Positions 1-5,796 of a stretch of 6,245 nt of DNA are shown here, piece after piece. The notes beneath the pieces were generated by a model that made no database searches, was not told where the DNA came from, and saw only the letters and a program-made list of their open reading frames with translations. The stretch is from an uncultured Bacteroidales bacterium. GTDB taxonomy: Bacteria > Bacteroidota > Bacteroidia > Bacteroidales > Bacteroidaceae. Location: contig CANBEE010000164.1 of NCBI GenBank assembly GCA_947367415.1, positions 1-6,245 of the forward strand. The letters are read 5' to 3'. Every line of letters begins with the position of its first letter. Position 1 is the stretch's first letter. The translations under genes were made by a program, and so were the position numbers.

Positions 1-4
1 ATAT

Positions 5-43
5 AAAACGAGGGTGTGCAAAATGCAGACACACCCTCGTTTT
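5..43. terminator. Rho-independent terminator, probably bidirectional
   Basis: A perfect 14-bp inverted repeat has arms at 5-18 and 30-43 around an 11-nt loop. The stem core is GC-rich (CGAGGGTGTG) and is flanked by A-runs on one side and T-runs on the other, so each strand has a U-tract after the hairpin. On the minus strand it starts 20 bases beyond the stop codon of the BNR-repeat gene and would end the peptidase-BNR transcript. On the plus strand it could stop transcription entering from the left. Confidence 0.85.
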
Positions 44-63
44 TGTATCATAAGGCTAGCCCG

Positions 64-1890
64 TCAGTTGGGCAGTGTCTTTACCTCATCCTGTGCAAAG
101 CAACGGTCGAAGGAGTTAATCTGTACTCCACCTGAGGGAAGGTCGCCCGTAGTCACCTGCGAAGCCTTGAGCTTGGGTGCTTCGATGACCTGGTCGATGA
201 GACCGTCACGGTATACGGTGAGGCGGTGACCATCGTAGGTGAAGGTGACATGCAGGGTGGCATGGGGTGTGGGCCAGTTGTCGCCATGGGTGCCGGTGCA
301 GTTGGTAGCCCAGTTGTCGGAGGTGTAGAGCACATTGGTGCTGTAGTAGCGCTTGCCGGCAATCTCTACATAGGGACGCACGGTCTCCTTGTCGAGGCCA
401 TAGCTGAAGCTCTGTGTGGTGAGCAGGGTGCCGTAGTAGTGGTCGGCAGAGAGGGTGACATTGATGTCGATGGTAAAGTTACCCTTCGCATGCTTGGCTG
501 CTGTGCAGGCCTGCGGTGCAGTGCCGTGGGCATGGATGGCGGTGGGGAAGCCAGTGGGGAAGCCCTTCTTGACTATCCAGTAGGCGTAGTCGCCATGCAT
601 CCACATGAGGCGCATGGGGACATCCTTGGAGCCGGGGAGCACGAAGGGACGCACATTGTTCTTGGCCGAGCCGCGGGTAATCTGATCCTTCATCACTACC
701 TGACCGTTGGAGGCCACGAGGTAGCGCCATATCTCGTAGATGCTCTCGCCCTTGGCGTTCTTGGTGGGTACCGAGAGGTACACGGTGCCTGGACATTCGG
801 GGTCGAGGGCCATGCCGCCCGAGTAGCAGTACTCGGTGTTGGAGGGGTGGAAACGTCCGCCACCATAGGCAAGGTCGGTGAGGCGCCATGCATCGCCTGT
901 CCACTTGGCATAGTAGTACTGGTGGTGCTGCTTGGTGCGGTCGATACGTACCATGGCGATGGCGGGAAGGCCAGCCTCATCGCAGGCAATCTGCCACACC
1001 CAGTCGCGGTAACCGGCAGGCGCATCGACCAGCGTATAGGGGTACTGCTGCTTATACTCGGCGCTCTTGTTGACACGGAACTTGCCATCGGCAATCGTGG
1101 AGAGGTGGTTGCCCTTGATGTCCTCCAGCGTGGGGGCTACGGTGACGCTGCCGTCGGCACCCTGTGTGGGGTGCAGGTTGATGACATTGAAGTAGAGCCA
1201 GCAGGGCCACTCGTTATCGGGGTGACCGGTGGTGTAGGTCATATAGAGTTTGTCCTTGCCATTGCTATAGTACTTGGCATAGGGGCGTGCACCAGTGGAC
1301 TGCACCATCTGGTAGGGGCCCCAGGCAATCTGCACATCGTCGTTCTCATCGGGCAGGGTGAGACGAGCGATCGTGGGATGCCATCCCAAGCCACGCCAGC
1401 AGAGGTAGAAGTGCTCGGGGTCGTCGCTCATGAGGAAGGGCGACGGGTAGGTGGTGTTGTGGTTGGTCTTGATGCACTTCTCCTCGCCCAGGATGGTGAT
1501 GTCGCCGGGGTACTTCGACACGCGGTAGTAGAATGCCGGCTCATCGGTGTGGCGTGAGTAGATGATGAGTACACGCTCATCGGGGAGGACGAGGAAGGTG
1601 GGGTTGTTGTGGTCGTCGGGCTGGAAGTAGCTACGTACCAGCACCTCGCTCTGGCGCCCGGTGTTGTAGTCCATCTGCATGGCTTTCACATTGCCATGCA
1701 CATCGATGTAGCCGATATACGAAGCATTGATACTACCATCCTGGCTGGTGTAGTGGATGGCGCGAGGGTCGGCAAACCAGCACCAGGCTCCCTCTTCAGT
1801 GAGCTGATGACCCGAATAGCTCTGCTGAGCCTTGACTCCCCATGAGGCTACAGCACACAGGGTGATAAACAGAACAAGTGTCTTCTTCAT
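64..1890 (-). CDS. Secreted BNR_4-type beta-propeller protein with C-terminal jelly-roll-like domain; putative glycan-active enzyme
   Basis: This is a 608-residue exported protein. I chose the ATG at 1890 (MKKTLVLF...) because it starts a textbook signal peptide (KK, hydrophobic core, cleavage after GVKA before QQS); an in-frame ATG three codons upstream (1899) is possible and would add MLA. Numbered from 1899, residues about 34-440 resemble the BNR repeat-containing family BNR_4: WFADPRAI near 41, DDHNNP at 95-100, GWHPTIARL near 172, ARPYAKYYSNGKDKLYMTYT at 204-223 and TGHPDN after it. In related beta-propeller polysaccharide lyases, His and Tyr residues in comparable positions are catalytic, so H97 and Y207 or Y210 are candidates by analogy only. 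Residues about 470-600 (FTIDINVTLS, YVEIAGKRYY, HATLHVTFTYDGHRLTVYRDG) look like a concanavalin/LamG-type beta-sandwich that may bind carbohydrate. The ten cysteines downstream of the signal peptide could form disulfides. It is second in a unit with the peptidase gene. The substrate and even the reaction (lyase, hydrolase or binding only) are unknown. Confidence 0.8.
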   Translation of the reverse strand: MKKTLVLFITLCAVASWGVKAQQSYSGHQLTEEGAWCWFADPRAIHYTSQDGSINASYIGYIDVHGNVKAMQMDYNTGRQSEVLVRSYFQPDDHNNPTFLVLPDERVLIIYSRHTDEPAFYYRVSKYPGDITILGEEKCIKTNHNTTYPSPFLMSDDPEHFYLCWRGLGWHPTIARLTLPDENDDVQIAWGPYQMVQSTGARPYAKYYSNGKDKLYMTYTTGHPDNEWPCWLYFNVINLHPTQGADGSVTVAPTLEDIKGNHLSTIADGKFRVNKSAEYKQQYPYTLVDAPAGYRDWVWQIACDEAGLPAIAMVRIDRTKQHHQYYYAKWTGDAWRLTDLAYGGGRFHPSNTEYCYSGGMALDPECPGTVYLSVPTKNAKGESIYEIWRYLVASNGQVVMKDQITRGSAKNNVRPFVLPGSKDVPMRLMWMHGDYAYWIVKKGFPTGFPTAIHAHGTAPQACTAAKHAKGNFTIDINVTLSADHYYGTLLTTQSFSYGLDKETVRPYVEIAGKRYYSTNVLYTSDNWATNCTGTHGDNWPTPHATLHVTFTYDGHRLTVYRDGLIDQVIEAPKLKASQVTTGDLPSGGVQINSFDRCFAQDEVKTLPN

Positions 1891-1910
1891 AGCCAACATT
1901 GTATAAGATA

Positions 1911-3308
1911 TTATTCTTCACCCAAGAACATAGGATCCCAGCAAGGCAACAGGATAGGTTTCTGCTTGGCAGCCTTGAGCACCTTATCTGAAGCATACTT
2001 CTTGTTTACCACGAGACGGAACATGTACTCGTTGAACCACTCGTCGGTCATGATGAGGTGACCCTTGTGGCCCGATGCAGCGCCCCAGCTGTTCTCTACC
2101 TTCCACATGGTGGGCTTGCCCTCAGCGTCGAGCTCCACGGCCATCATGGTCATGGCGTGTGACGAACCGCTGTCGAAGGTACGTATGCGCTGTGCCTTGT
2201 CCATGCCGAACTCAACACCCAGCAGCGACTCGTAGTCGTAGTTGGCGAGGTCGAGGAGGCCGCGCTTGCTGTCGAGCTCCTTGCCCACGTCGCAAGAGAA
2301 ATACATCATGGTAGAGTCCTTGATGGAGGCGATGGCCATCTGCTTGATATCGTCGAGCGGGAGGTTGAGGTAGAGCCAGTTGTGTCCGTCGTAGGTGTGA
2401 CGGTCGTACTGTATCTCGTAGGTCTTCCAGTACTCGCGGGTGGGGTCGTTCATGAGCATGATGTAGTCGTTCTGGTAGTCCTCACCGATAAACTCGGCAT
2501 AGAACGACTGAGGAGTATACTCCTTAGGTTCCCACATGTACTTGCCCTGAGCATCCTTGGGAGCCCACTTGAAGGTGGTGACGGGCTCTCCAAAGCCGAG
2601 CACGAGGATACGGTATATCTCGCTGAGCATATCGGTCTTCGCAGCCTGCAGTTCCTTGCCCTTGGCACCGGCAGCTACCTTGTCGCGCAGGATGAGGGCA
2701 TCCTCGCGCAGCTTACGCTTGATGAGCGAGGTGAAGCGTGAGGTGTTGTTGCTGGCATAGGTCTCGGGCATCACGCCTGCCGGCACGATACCATACTTGG
2801 CAGCCAGGTCGGCCACGCCAGTGAAAGTACCCCCATCGCTCAGGGGGTGCTGCAGGAGCCACTCTACGGTCTTGTCCTCGAGGGGCTTGTCGCCAGTGTC
2901 GATGATGGCCTGCAAGAAGAGGTTAGACTTCTCCAGCTGATCGTAGAAGAAGTTGTATATAGGCGAGAAGGTGAGGCCTGCAAGGTTGTGCTCGTTGATA
3001 ACCTTGCTACGCATCACGTTCAGACCCGTGAAGAGCCAGCAGCGACCCGATGAGAGTTGGTCGGTGATGCCCTTCGAGGGTACGCTGTAGGTGAAGTAGG
3101 TGTCCATCTCAGTCTGGTTGGCCTGATTCACGGCGAGCTTGCTCACGTCGTTGGCAGCCATGGCATTGTGGATGGCGCGGTCAGAGGCAGTCATGGCATT
3201 CTCGGTCTTGAACTTCTCAAGCATCTGTGGAGTAATCTCCTGTGCATTGGCACCAAAGGTCATCGCTGCAAGTGCAATGAGGGTGCATAGTTGGCGTTGT
3301 TTTTTCAT
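1911..3308 (-). CDS. pepC: Secreted C1B-family cysteine aminopeptidase (aminopeptidase C / bleomycin hydrolase type)
   Basis: This 465-residue papain-fold peptidase carries the full catalytic set of the C1B (PepC/bleomycin hydrolase) group: oxyanion-hole Gln84 and nucleophile Cys90 in QLSSGRCWLF, His384 in GSSHAMTMM and Asn406 in VENSWG. The length fits the family (about 435-470). The C-terminus contains WDPM (457-460) followed by FLGEE; in this family the C-terminal arm lies in the active-site cleft and imposes aminopeptidase specificity. PepC and bleomycin hydrolase are usually cytosolic hexamers, but this protein starts with a signal peptide (MKKQRQLCTLIALAAMTFGANA, cleavage before QEI), as often seen in Bacteroidales homologues, so it should act in the periplasm or outside. 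The start at 3308 is supported by the signal peptide and by a TAnnTTTG element 45 bases upstream. Its stop codon lies 20 bp before the chosen BNR-gene start, so the two genes are probably co-transcribed. The family call is firm; the biological substrate is not known. Confidence 0.93.
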   Translation of the reverse strand: MKKQRQLCTLIALAAMTFGANAQEITPQMLEKFKTENAMTASDRAIHNAMAANDVSKLAVNQANQTEMDTYFTYSVPSKGITDQLSSGRCWLFTGLNVMRSKVINEHNLAGLTFSPIYNFFYDQLEKSNLFLQAIIDTGDKPLEDKTVEWLLQHPLSDGGTFTGVADLAAKYGIVPAGVMPETYASNNTSRFTSLIKRKLREDALILRDKVAAGAKGKELQAAKTDMLSEIYRILVLGFGEPVTTFKWAPKDAQGKYMWEPKEYTPQSFYAEFIGEDYQNDYIMLMNDPTREYWKTYEIQYDRHTYDGHNWLYLNLPLDDIKQMAIASIKDSTMMYFSCDVGKELDSKRGLLDLANYDYESLLGVEFGMDKAQRIRTFDSGSSHAMTMMAVELDAEGKPTMWKVENSWGAASGHKGHLIMTDEWFNEYMFRLVVNKKYASDKVLKAAKQKPILLPCWDPMFLGEE

Positions 3309-3352
3309 TGTCTTATTGTTTTATATTGTATTAATGTCGTTGCTGTAATTCG

Positions 3353-3360
3353 CAAAACTA
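3353..3360 (-). promoter_or_regulatory. Putative -7 promoter element for the peptidase-BNR unit
   Basis: On the minus strand the bases read TAGTTTTG, an exact match to the Bacteroidota sigma-ABfr -7 consensus TAnnTTTG. It lies 44 bases from the ATG at 3308, giving a leader of roughly 35-40 nt. No TTTG-like -33 box is seen 19-21 bases upstream, which suggests a need for an activator. The assignment rests on the consensus match and on its mirror-image partner at 3414-3421. Confidence 0.6.
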
Positions 3361-3413
3361 CATAAAAAAAGTGATTTTTCATGTTAGTCCGGTAAAAAAT
3401 CACAATTTTTATG

Positions 3414-3421
3414 TAAGTTTG
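3414..3421 (+). promoter_or_regulatory. Putative -7 promoter element for the GH123-like gene
   Basis: TAAGTTTG matches the Bacteroidota TAnnTTTG -7 consensus exactly and lies 32 bases before the ATG at 3454, giving a leader of about 25 nt. As on the other side, no convincing -33 TTTG is present at 19-21 bases upstream; the AAAAATCAC half-site occupies that area. Confidence 0.6.
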
Positions 3422-3453
3422 TGTTCCAATAATCCATCAATACCAGTTACAAT

Positions 3454-5223
3454 ATGAAAAAAACACTACTATTGGCCGCTCTCATCGGCACCGCATGCTT
3501 GGCTCATGCTCAGGACACATTTATCGAAACCCCCGATCACAAGACACCCGTAGCAGAGGAATGGAAGGGAGTGAAGAACATGCGTGCCGCATGGGGAACC
3601 AGCGACGTACGCTACGACTGGCACGCGATGCCCGACACCAAAGCACTGAAACGCTCAGAGACACTCACCGCCTGGCGTGGCGAGCGTGTGAGCACACAGG
3701 CCCTCATCTACAGCGGAGTGGCTACCGATAGTGTGGCTCCCGTGAGCTTCCAGCTCAGCACCTTCAAGAACGGACGCCACACCCTCCCTGCCGAGGCAGT
3801 GAAGGCGGCCTTCGTACGCTATGTGAAGACCGATGCATGGAGCACTCCCGACGGACGTGGCGCAGGCTGTGGCCATCGCCCCGACCACACCATCTACGAC
3901 TCGGCCATGGTAGCCGACATGATTGATCCTCATGCCGAGACCATCGCCATGGATGCCATGAGTACCCGCTCCGTATGGGTAAGCTGCCAAGTGCCTGCCG
4001 ATGCTGCTCCCGGCACCTATAGCGGACAGCTAACCATCAAGGCCGGCAAGCGCACCGTGGCCAAGCTGCCGCTCAACATCAAGGTCATCGACCGCACCCT
4101 GCCCGCACCGAAGGACTGGGCCTTCCACCTCGACCTGTGGCAGAACCCTTTCGCTGAGGCCCGCTACTACAACACACCGCTGTGGAGCGATGCCCACCTC
4201 GCAGCTATGCGCCCCTCCATGGAAATGCTTGCCGCTGCCGGACAAAAGGTCATCACCGCCAGCATCATGCACAAGCCCTGGAACGGACAGACCGAGGACC
4301 ACTTCGACTCCATGGTGACATGGGTGAAGAACCTCGACGGCTCGTGGAGCTTTGGCTTCGACGTGTTTGACCGCTGGATTGAGTTCATGATGAGCTGCGG
4401 CATCGACCAGCAGATCAACTGCTTCTCCATGATACCCTGGGCACTCAGCTTCCCCTACTACGACGTAGCCACCAACCGCATGCAGGTGTTGCGTGCCGCC
4501 CCCGGCGATGCAGCCTACGAGGATATGTGGGTAGCCATGCTCAAGGCCTTCTCTAAGCACCTGAGAGCAAAGGGATGGTTCGCCATCACCACCATCGCCA
4601 TGGACGAGCGCCCCATGCAGGCCATGCAGCGTGCTATGGCTGTCATCCGCAAGGCCGACCCCGAATTCAAGGTATCGCTGGCCGGTAACTACCATCCCGA
4701 GATTGAGGCCGGACTCTACGACTACTGCATCGCCTTGGACCAGGGCGAACTGCTGCCCCGTGAGGTAATGGAGCGCCGCAAGGCTGAGGGCAAGAAGACC
4801 ACCGTCTATACCTGCTGCTCGACCCATCGCCCCAACACCTTCACCTTCTCCGTACCTGCCGAGGGTGCCTGGTATGGCTTCTACGTTGCCTACTCGGGCT
4901 ACGACGGCTACCTGCGCTGGGCCTATAACAGCTGGACCAAGCATCCGCTCCACGACACCCGCTTCCGCTCATGGCCTGCTGGCGACACATATATGGTATA
5001 TCCCTACGGACGCAGCTCAGTACGCTTCGAAAAGCTCATCGAAGGTATACAAGCCCATGAGAAGGTACGCATCCTGCGCGAGGAATATGAAGCCACAGGC
5101 AACACTGCCGCACAAGCCAAGCTGGACGAGCTGATGAACAGCTTCAACTTCGACAGCCAGCACTCCGAGGACTTCCCCACCCTCATCAGCGAAGGACAAC
5201 AGAGAATCAATGCACTGAAATAA
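3454..5223 (+). CDS. Secreted GH123-like glycoside hydrolase (DUF4091 family), putative beta-N-acetylgalactosaminidase-type enzyme
   Basis: This is a 589-residue exported protein starting with the signal peptide MKKTLLLAALIGTACLAHA, cleaved before QDT. Cys15 does not sit in a good lipobox, so I prefer signal peptidase I over lipoprotein processing. Residues about 25-215 form a beta-rich N-terminal region (VWVSCQVPADAAPGTYSG and LPLNIKVIDRTLP are typical of the domain before the barrel). Residues about 222-520 match the DUF4091/GH123 catalytic barrel: WAFHLDLWQNPFA, then TTIAMDERPM with the adjacent Asp384-Glu385 pair. In characterised GH123 enzymes such a pair serves substrate-assisted hydrolysis of terminal beta-GalNAc, the Asp orienting the acetamido group and the Glu acting as acid/base. 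The segment GAWYGFYVAYSGYDGYLRWAYNSW (473-496) has the aromatic residues expected around the sugar pocket, and YPYGRSSVRFEKLIEGIQ follows. The length is normal for the family. It is transcribed divergently from the peptidase-BNR unit across a shared control region. Many DUF4091 members are uncharacterised, so the exact sugar specificity is inferred. Confidence 0.88.
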   Translation: MKKTLLLAALIGTACLAHAQDTFIETPDHKTPVAEEWKGVKNMRAAWGTSDVRYDWHAMPDTKALKRSETLTAWRGERVSTQALIYSGVATDSVAPVSFQLSTFKNGRHTLPAEAVKAAFVRYVKTDAWSTPDGRGAGCGHRPDHTIYDSAMVADMIDPHAETIAMDAMSTRSVWVSCQVPADAAPGTYSGQLTIKAGKRTVAKLPLNIKVIDRTLPAPKDWAFHLDLWQNPFAEARYYNTPLWSDAHLAAMRPSMEMLAAAGQKVITASIMHKPWNGQTEDHFDSMVTWVKNLDGSWSFGFDVFDRWIEFMMSCGIDQQINCFSMIPWALSFPYYDVATNRMQVLRAAPGDAAYEDMWVAMLKAFSKHLRAKGWFAITTIAMDERPMQAMQRAMAVIRKADPEFKVSLAGNYHPEIEAGLYDYCIALDQGELLPREVMERRKAEGKKTTVYTCCSTHRPNTFTFSVPAEGAWYGFYVAYSGYDGYLRWAYNSWTKHPLHDTRFRSWPAGDTYMVYPYGRSSVRFEKLIEGIQAHEKVRILREEYEATGNTAAQAKLDELMNSFNFDSQHSEDFPTLISEGQQRINALK

Positions 5224-5237
5224 CGCACAAAAAAATA

Positions 5238-5276
5238 ATTCTTGCCATCCCGAGCAACACACAGGACGGCAAGAAT
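5238..5276 (-). terminator. Hairpin, best read as a minus-strand terminator for the small acidic gene
   Basis: Arms 5238-5250 and 5264-5276 pair at 12 of 13 positions (mismatch at 5247/5267) around a 13-nt loop. On the minus strand the stem is followed by TATTTTTTTG, a good U-tract, so it should end transcripts from the gene at 5364-5693. On the plus strand it is preceded by the A-run and followed by GAGCAAAAC, so it is a poor terminator for the GH123-like gene. Confidence 0.65.
5244..5259 (+). repeat. Short dispersed sequence, copy 1 (inverted partner at 5749-5763)
   Basis: GCCATCCCGAGCAACA here matches the minus strand at 5749-5763 (GCCATCCGAGCAACA) except for one extra C. The two copies are oppositely oriented, both intergenic, and bracket the small acidic gene. 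The first copy forms part of the stem and loop of the hairpin at 5238-5276. Confidence 0.5.
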
Positions 5277-5288
5277 GAGCAAAACAAT

Positions 5289-5312
5289 AGGGACGCCAGC
5301 AATGACGTCCCT
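5289..5312. terminator. Short hairpin, possible terminator for the GH123-like gene
   Basis: A perfect 7-bp stem, AGGGACG (5289-5295) with CGTCCCT (5306-5312), encloses a 10-nt loop. On the plus strand it is followed by TCTTATTAG, a weak U-rich tail; on the minus strand by ATTGTTTTG. Either strand could use it, and it is weaker than its neighbour. Confidence 0.4.
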
Positions 5313-5363
5313 TCTTATTAGAATCTGCCTCAAGGACAAGCCCGAGGCATCAGCGACAGAGAA

Positions 5364-5693
5364 TCAGTCTACCTGACCCAAGCTGTTGCCATATTCCATC
5401 TCGGCCTGCACCACGAGCTCGATGTCCTCGGGGAGCCAGTCGCCAATCTTGTCCTTCTTGGCCTCCTTGACAATATAGGCTACTATCTTGTCGGTATCTA
5501 CTTCGATGCAGCCATCAGCGTCGGGCTTGGCATCGAGGAGACCACTGCTGAAGTAATAGTCGGCGATGACATCAATGATGTAATAAAGGTCATCGTCGGT
5601 AAACTTTTCCTTAAGCTCTACGGGCAGGAAGTTGCGGATAAACTCGACAGTCTTGTCATCGTCGAGGTCGTCCATGAGGAATTCGTCGTTCAT
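5364..5693 (-). CDS. Small highly acidic cytoplasmic protein of unknown function
   Basis: This 109-residue protein starts MNDEFLMDDLDDDKTVEF. About 30 residues are Asp or Glu against about 10 Lys or Arg, a net charge near -20. There is no signal peptide, membrane segment or Cys pair (one Cys, in DGCIEVD). The predicted character is mostly helical: FIRNFLPVELKEKFTDDDLYYIIDVIADYYFSSGLL (18-53) could form helices, followed by an acidic linker, a second helical segment DKIVAYIVKEAKKDK and a tail WLPEDIELVVQAEMEYGNS. I do not recognise a named family. I believe similar small acidic proteins are annotated as hypothetical in Bacteroidales, but I cannot verify this. The start at 5693 is preferred because it gives the longest frame after an AT-rich leader; Met7 (5675) is an alternative. 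It lies 103 bp downstream of trxA on the same strand with no TAnnTTTG element between them, so read-through from the trxA promoter is plausible. Coding is supported by sustained amphipathic composition and by the terminator-like hairpin after it. Confidence 0.75.
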   Translation of the reverse strand: MNDEFLMDDLDDDKTVEFIRNFLPVELKEKFTDDDLYYIIDVIADYYFSSGLLDAKPDADGCIEVDTDKIVAYIVKEAKKDKIGDWLPEDIELVVQAEMEYGNSLGQVD

Positions 5694-5702
5694 TATTTAT
5701 TA

Positions 5703-5730
5703 GTTTAGGGTTTAGAGTTTAGAGTTTAGT
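5703..5730 (+). repeat. Tandem GTTTAGN heptamers, left set (four copies)
   Basis: Four consecutive 7-bp units run from 5703 to 5730: one ending in G, two ending in A and one ending in T, all starting GTTTAG. The 7-base period is exact. Together with the inverted set at 5766-5793 this forms an inverted repeat. The units resemble telomere-like or intergenic filler repeats rather than coding DNA. Confidence 0.85.
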
Positions 5731-5748
5731 GTAAGAGGACACCGTGAT

Positions 5749-5763
5749 TGTTGCTCGGATGGC
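5749..5763 (-). repeat. Short dispersed sequence, copy 2 (inverted partner at 5244-5259)
   Basis: The minus strand reads GCCATCCGAGCAACA, identical to 5244-5259 on the plus strand apart from one missing C. It sits in the spacer between the two heptamer sets. Confidence 0.5.
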
Positions 5764-5765
5764 GC

Positions 5766-5793
5766 TCTAAACACTAAGCACTAAACTCTAAAC
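5766..5793 (-). repeat. Tandem GTTTAGN heptamers, right set (four copies, inverted)
   Basis: Read on the minus strand from 5793 to 5766 there are four 7-bp units: GTTTAGA, GTTTAGT, the variant GCTTAGT, and GTTTAGA. They mirror the left set. The block begins only 4 bases after the trxA stop codon, so any trxA transcript runs straight into it. Confidence 0.8.
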
Positions 5794-5796
5794 AGA

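Larger units (their letters stand above)
3353..3421. promoter_or_regulatory. Mirror-symmetric divergent promoter/operator (27-bp imperfect inverted repeat)
   Basis: Arms at 3353-3379 and 3395-3421 pair at 23 of 27 positions around a 15-nt centre (3380-3394, containing TTAGTCCGG). Read outward from the centre, each half is AAAAATCAC, two variable bases, TTTTTATG, then the promoter element TAnnTTTG. The inner nine bases (3371-3379 and 3395-3403) pair perfectly. The palindrome therefore places a -7 element at each outer end, one facing the peptidase gene and one facing the GH123-like gene. It could be a site for a dimeric regulator serving both genes, or an old inverted duplication of one promoter. 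No regulator gene is in the window. Confidence 0.65.
5224..5363. other. Convergent intergenic region with hairpins, no gene
   Basis: These 140 bases separate the 3' ends of the GH123-like gene and the small acidic gene. They hold the hairpins at 5238-5276 and 5289-5312 and a weak 6-bp stem (5326-5331 with 5344-5349, TGCCTC/GAGGCA). Open frames entering here from the minus strand only overlap the 3' end of the GH123-like gene and show no family features. Confidence 0.7.
5694..5796. other. Intergenic spacer between trxA and the small acidic gene, mostly heptamer repeats
   Basis: Most of these 103 bases are two sets of GTTTAGN heptamers in opposite orientation (5703-5730 and 5766-5793), separated by about 35 bases that contain the second copy of the short dispersed sequence. 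A 15-bp perfect inverted repeat (5717-5731 with 5779-5793) could form a long-loop hairpin. No promoter element was found on the minus strand. Confidence 0.7.

Noticed and set aside
226..1557. Long plus-strand open frame (443 codons) opposite the BNR-repeat gene
   Set aside because: It is the antisense shadow of a GC-rich gene: Gly, Val and His dominate, there are no domain motifs or promoter, and the minus-strand frame has a clear signal peptide and family motifs.
1796..1996. Minus-strand 66-codon frame spanning the peptidase-BNR junction
   Set aside because: It overlaps the end of one gene and the start of the next in another frame and shows no features of its own.
2382..2741. Plus-strand open frame of 119 codons opposite the peptidase gene
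   Set aside because: It is a shadow of the peptidase frame, whose catalytic motifs span the same region.
3454..3510. Lipoprotein signal in the GH123-like protein (Cys15)
   Set aside because: The residues before Cys15 (G-T-A) do not make a good lipobox, and AHA-QD just after is a strong signal peptidase I site.
4030..4953. Minus-strand open frame of 307 codons inside the GH123-like gene
   Set aside because: The translation is low-complexity Gly/Val/His/Leu-rich antisense of a well supported gene, with no recognisable domain or promoter.
5004..5339. Minus-strand frames of 81 and 111 codons across the 3' end of the GH123-like gene
   Set aside because: They have some hydrophobic stretches (IVLLILAVLCVA) but mostly overlap the well supported coding strand, pass through the terminator hairpin and have no promoter.
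5326..5349. Third terminator hairpin in the convergent region
   Set aside because: The stem is only 6 bp with a 12-nt loop and has no U-tract on either strand.
5703..5793. CRISPR-like array
   Set aside because: The repeats are 7-bp units in direct tandem with no spacers and no cas genes nearby.
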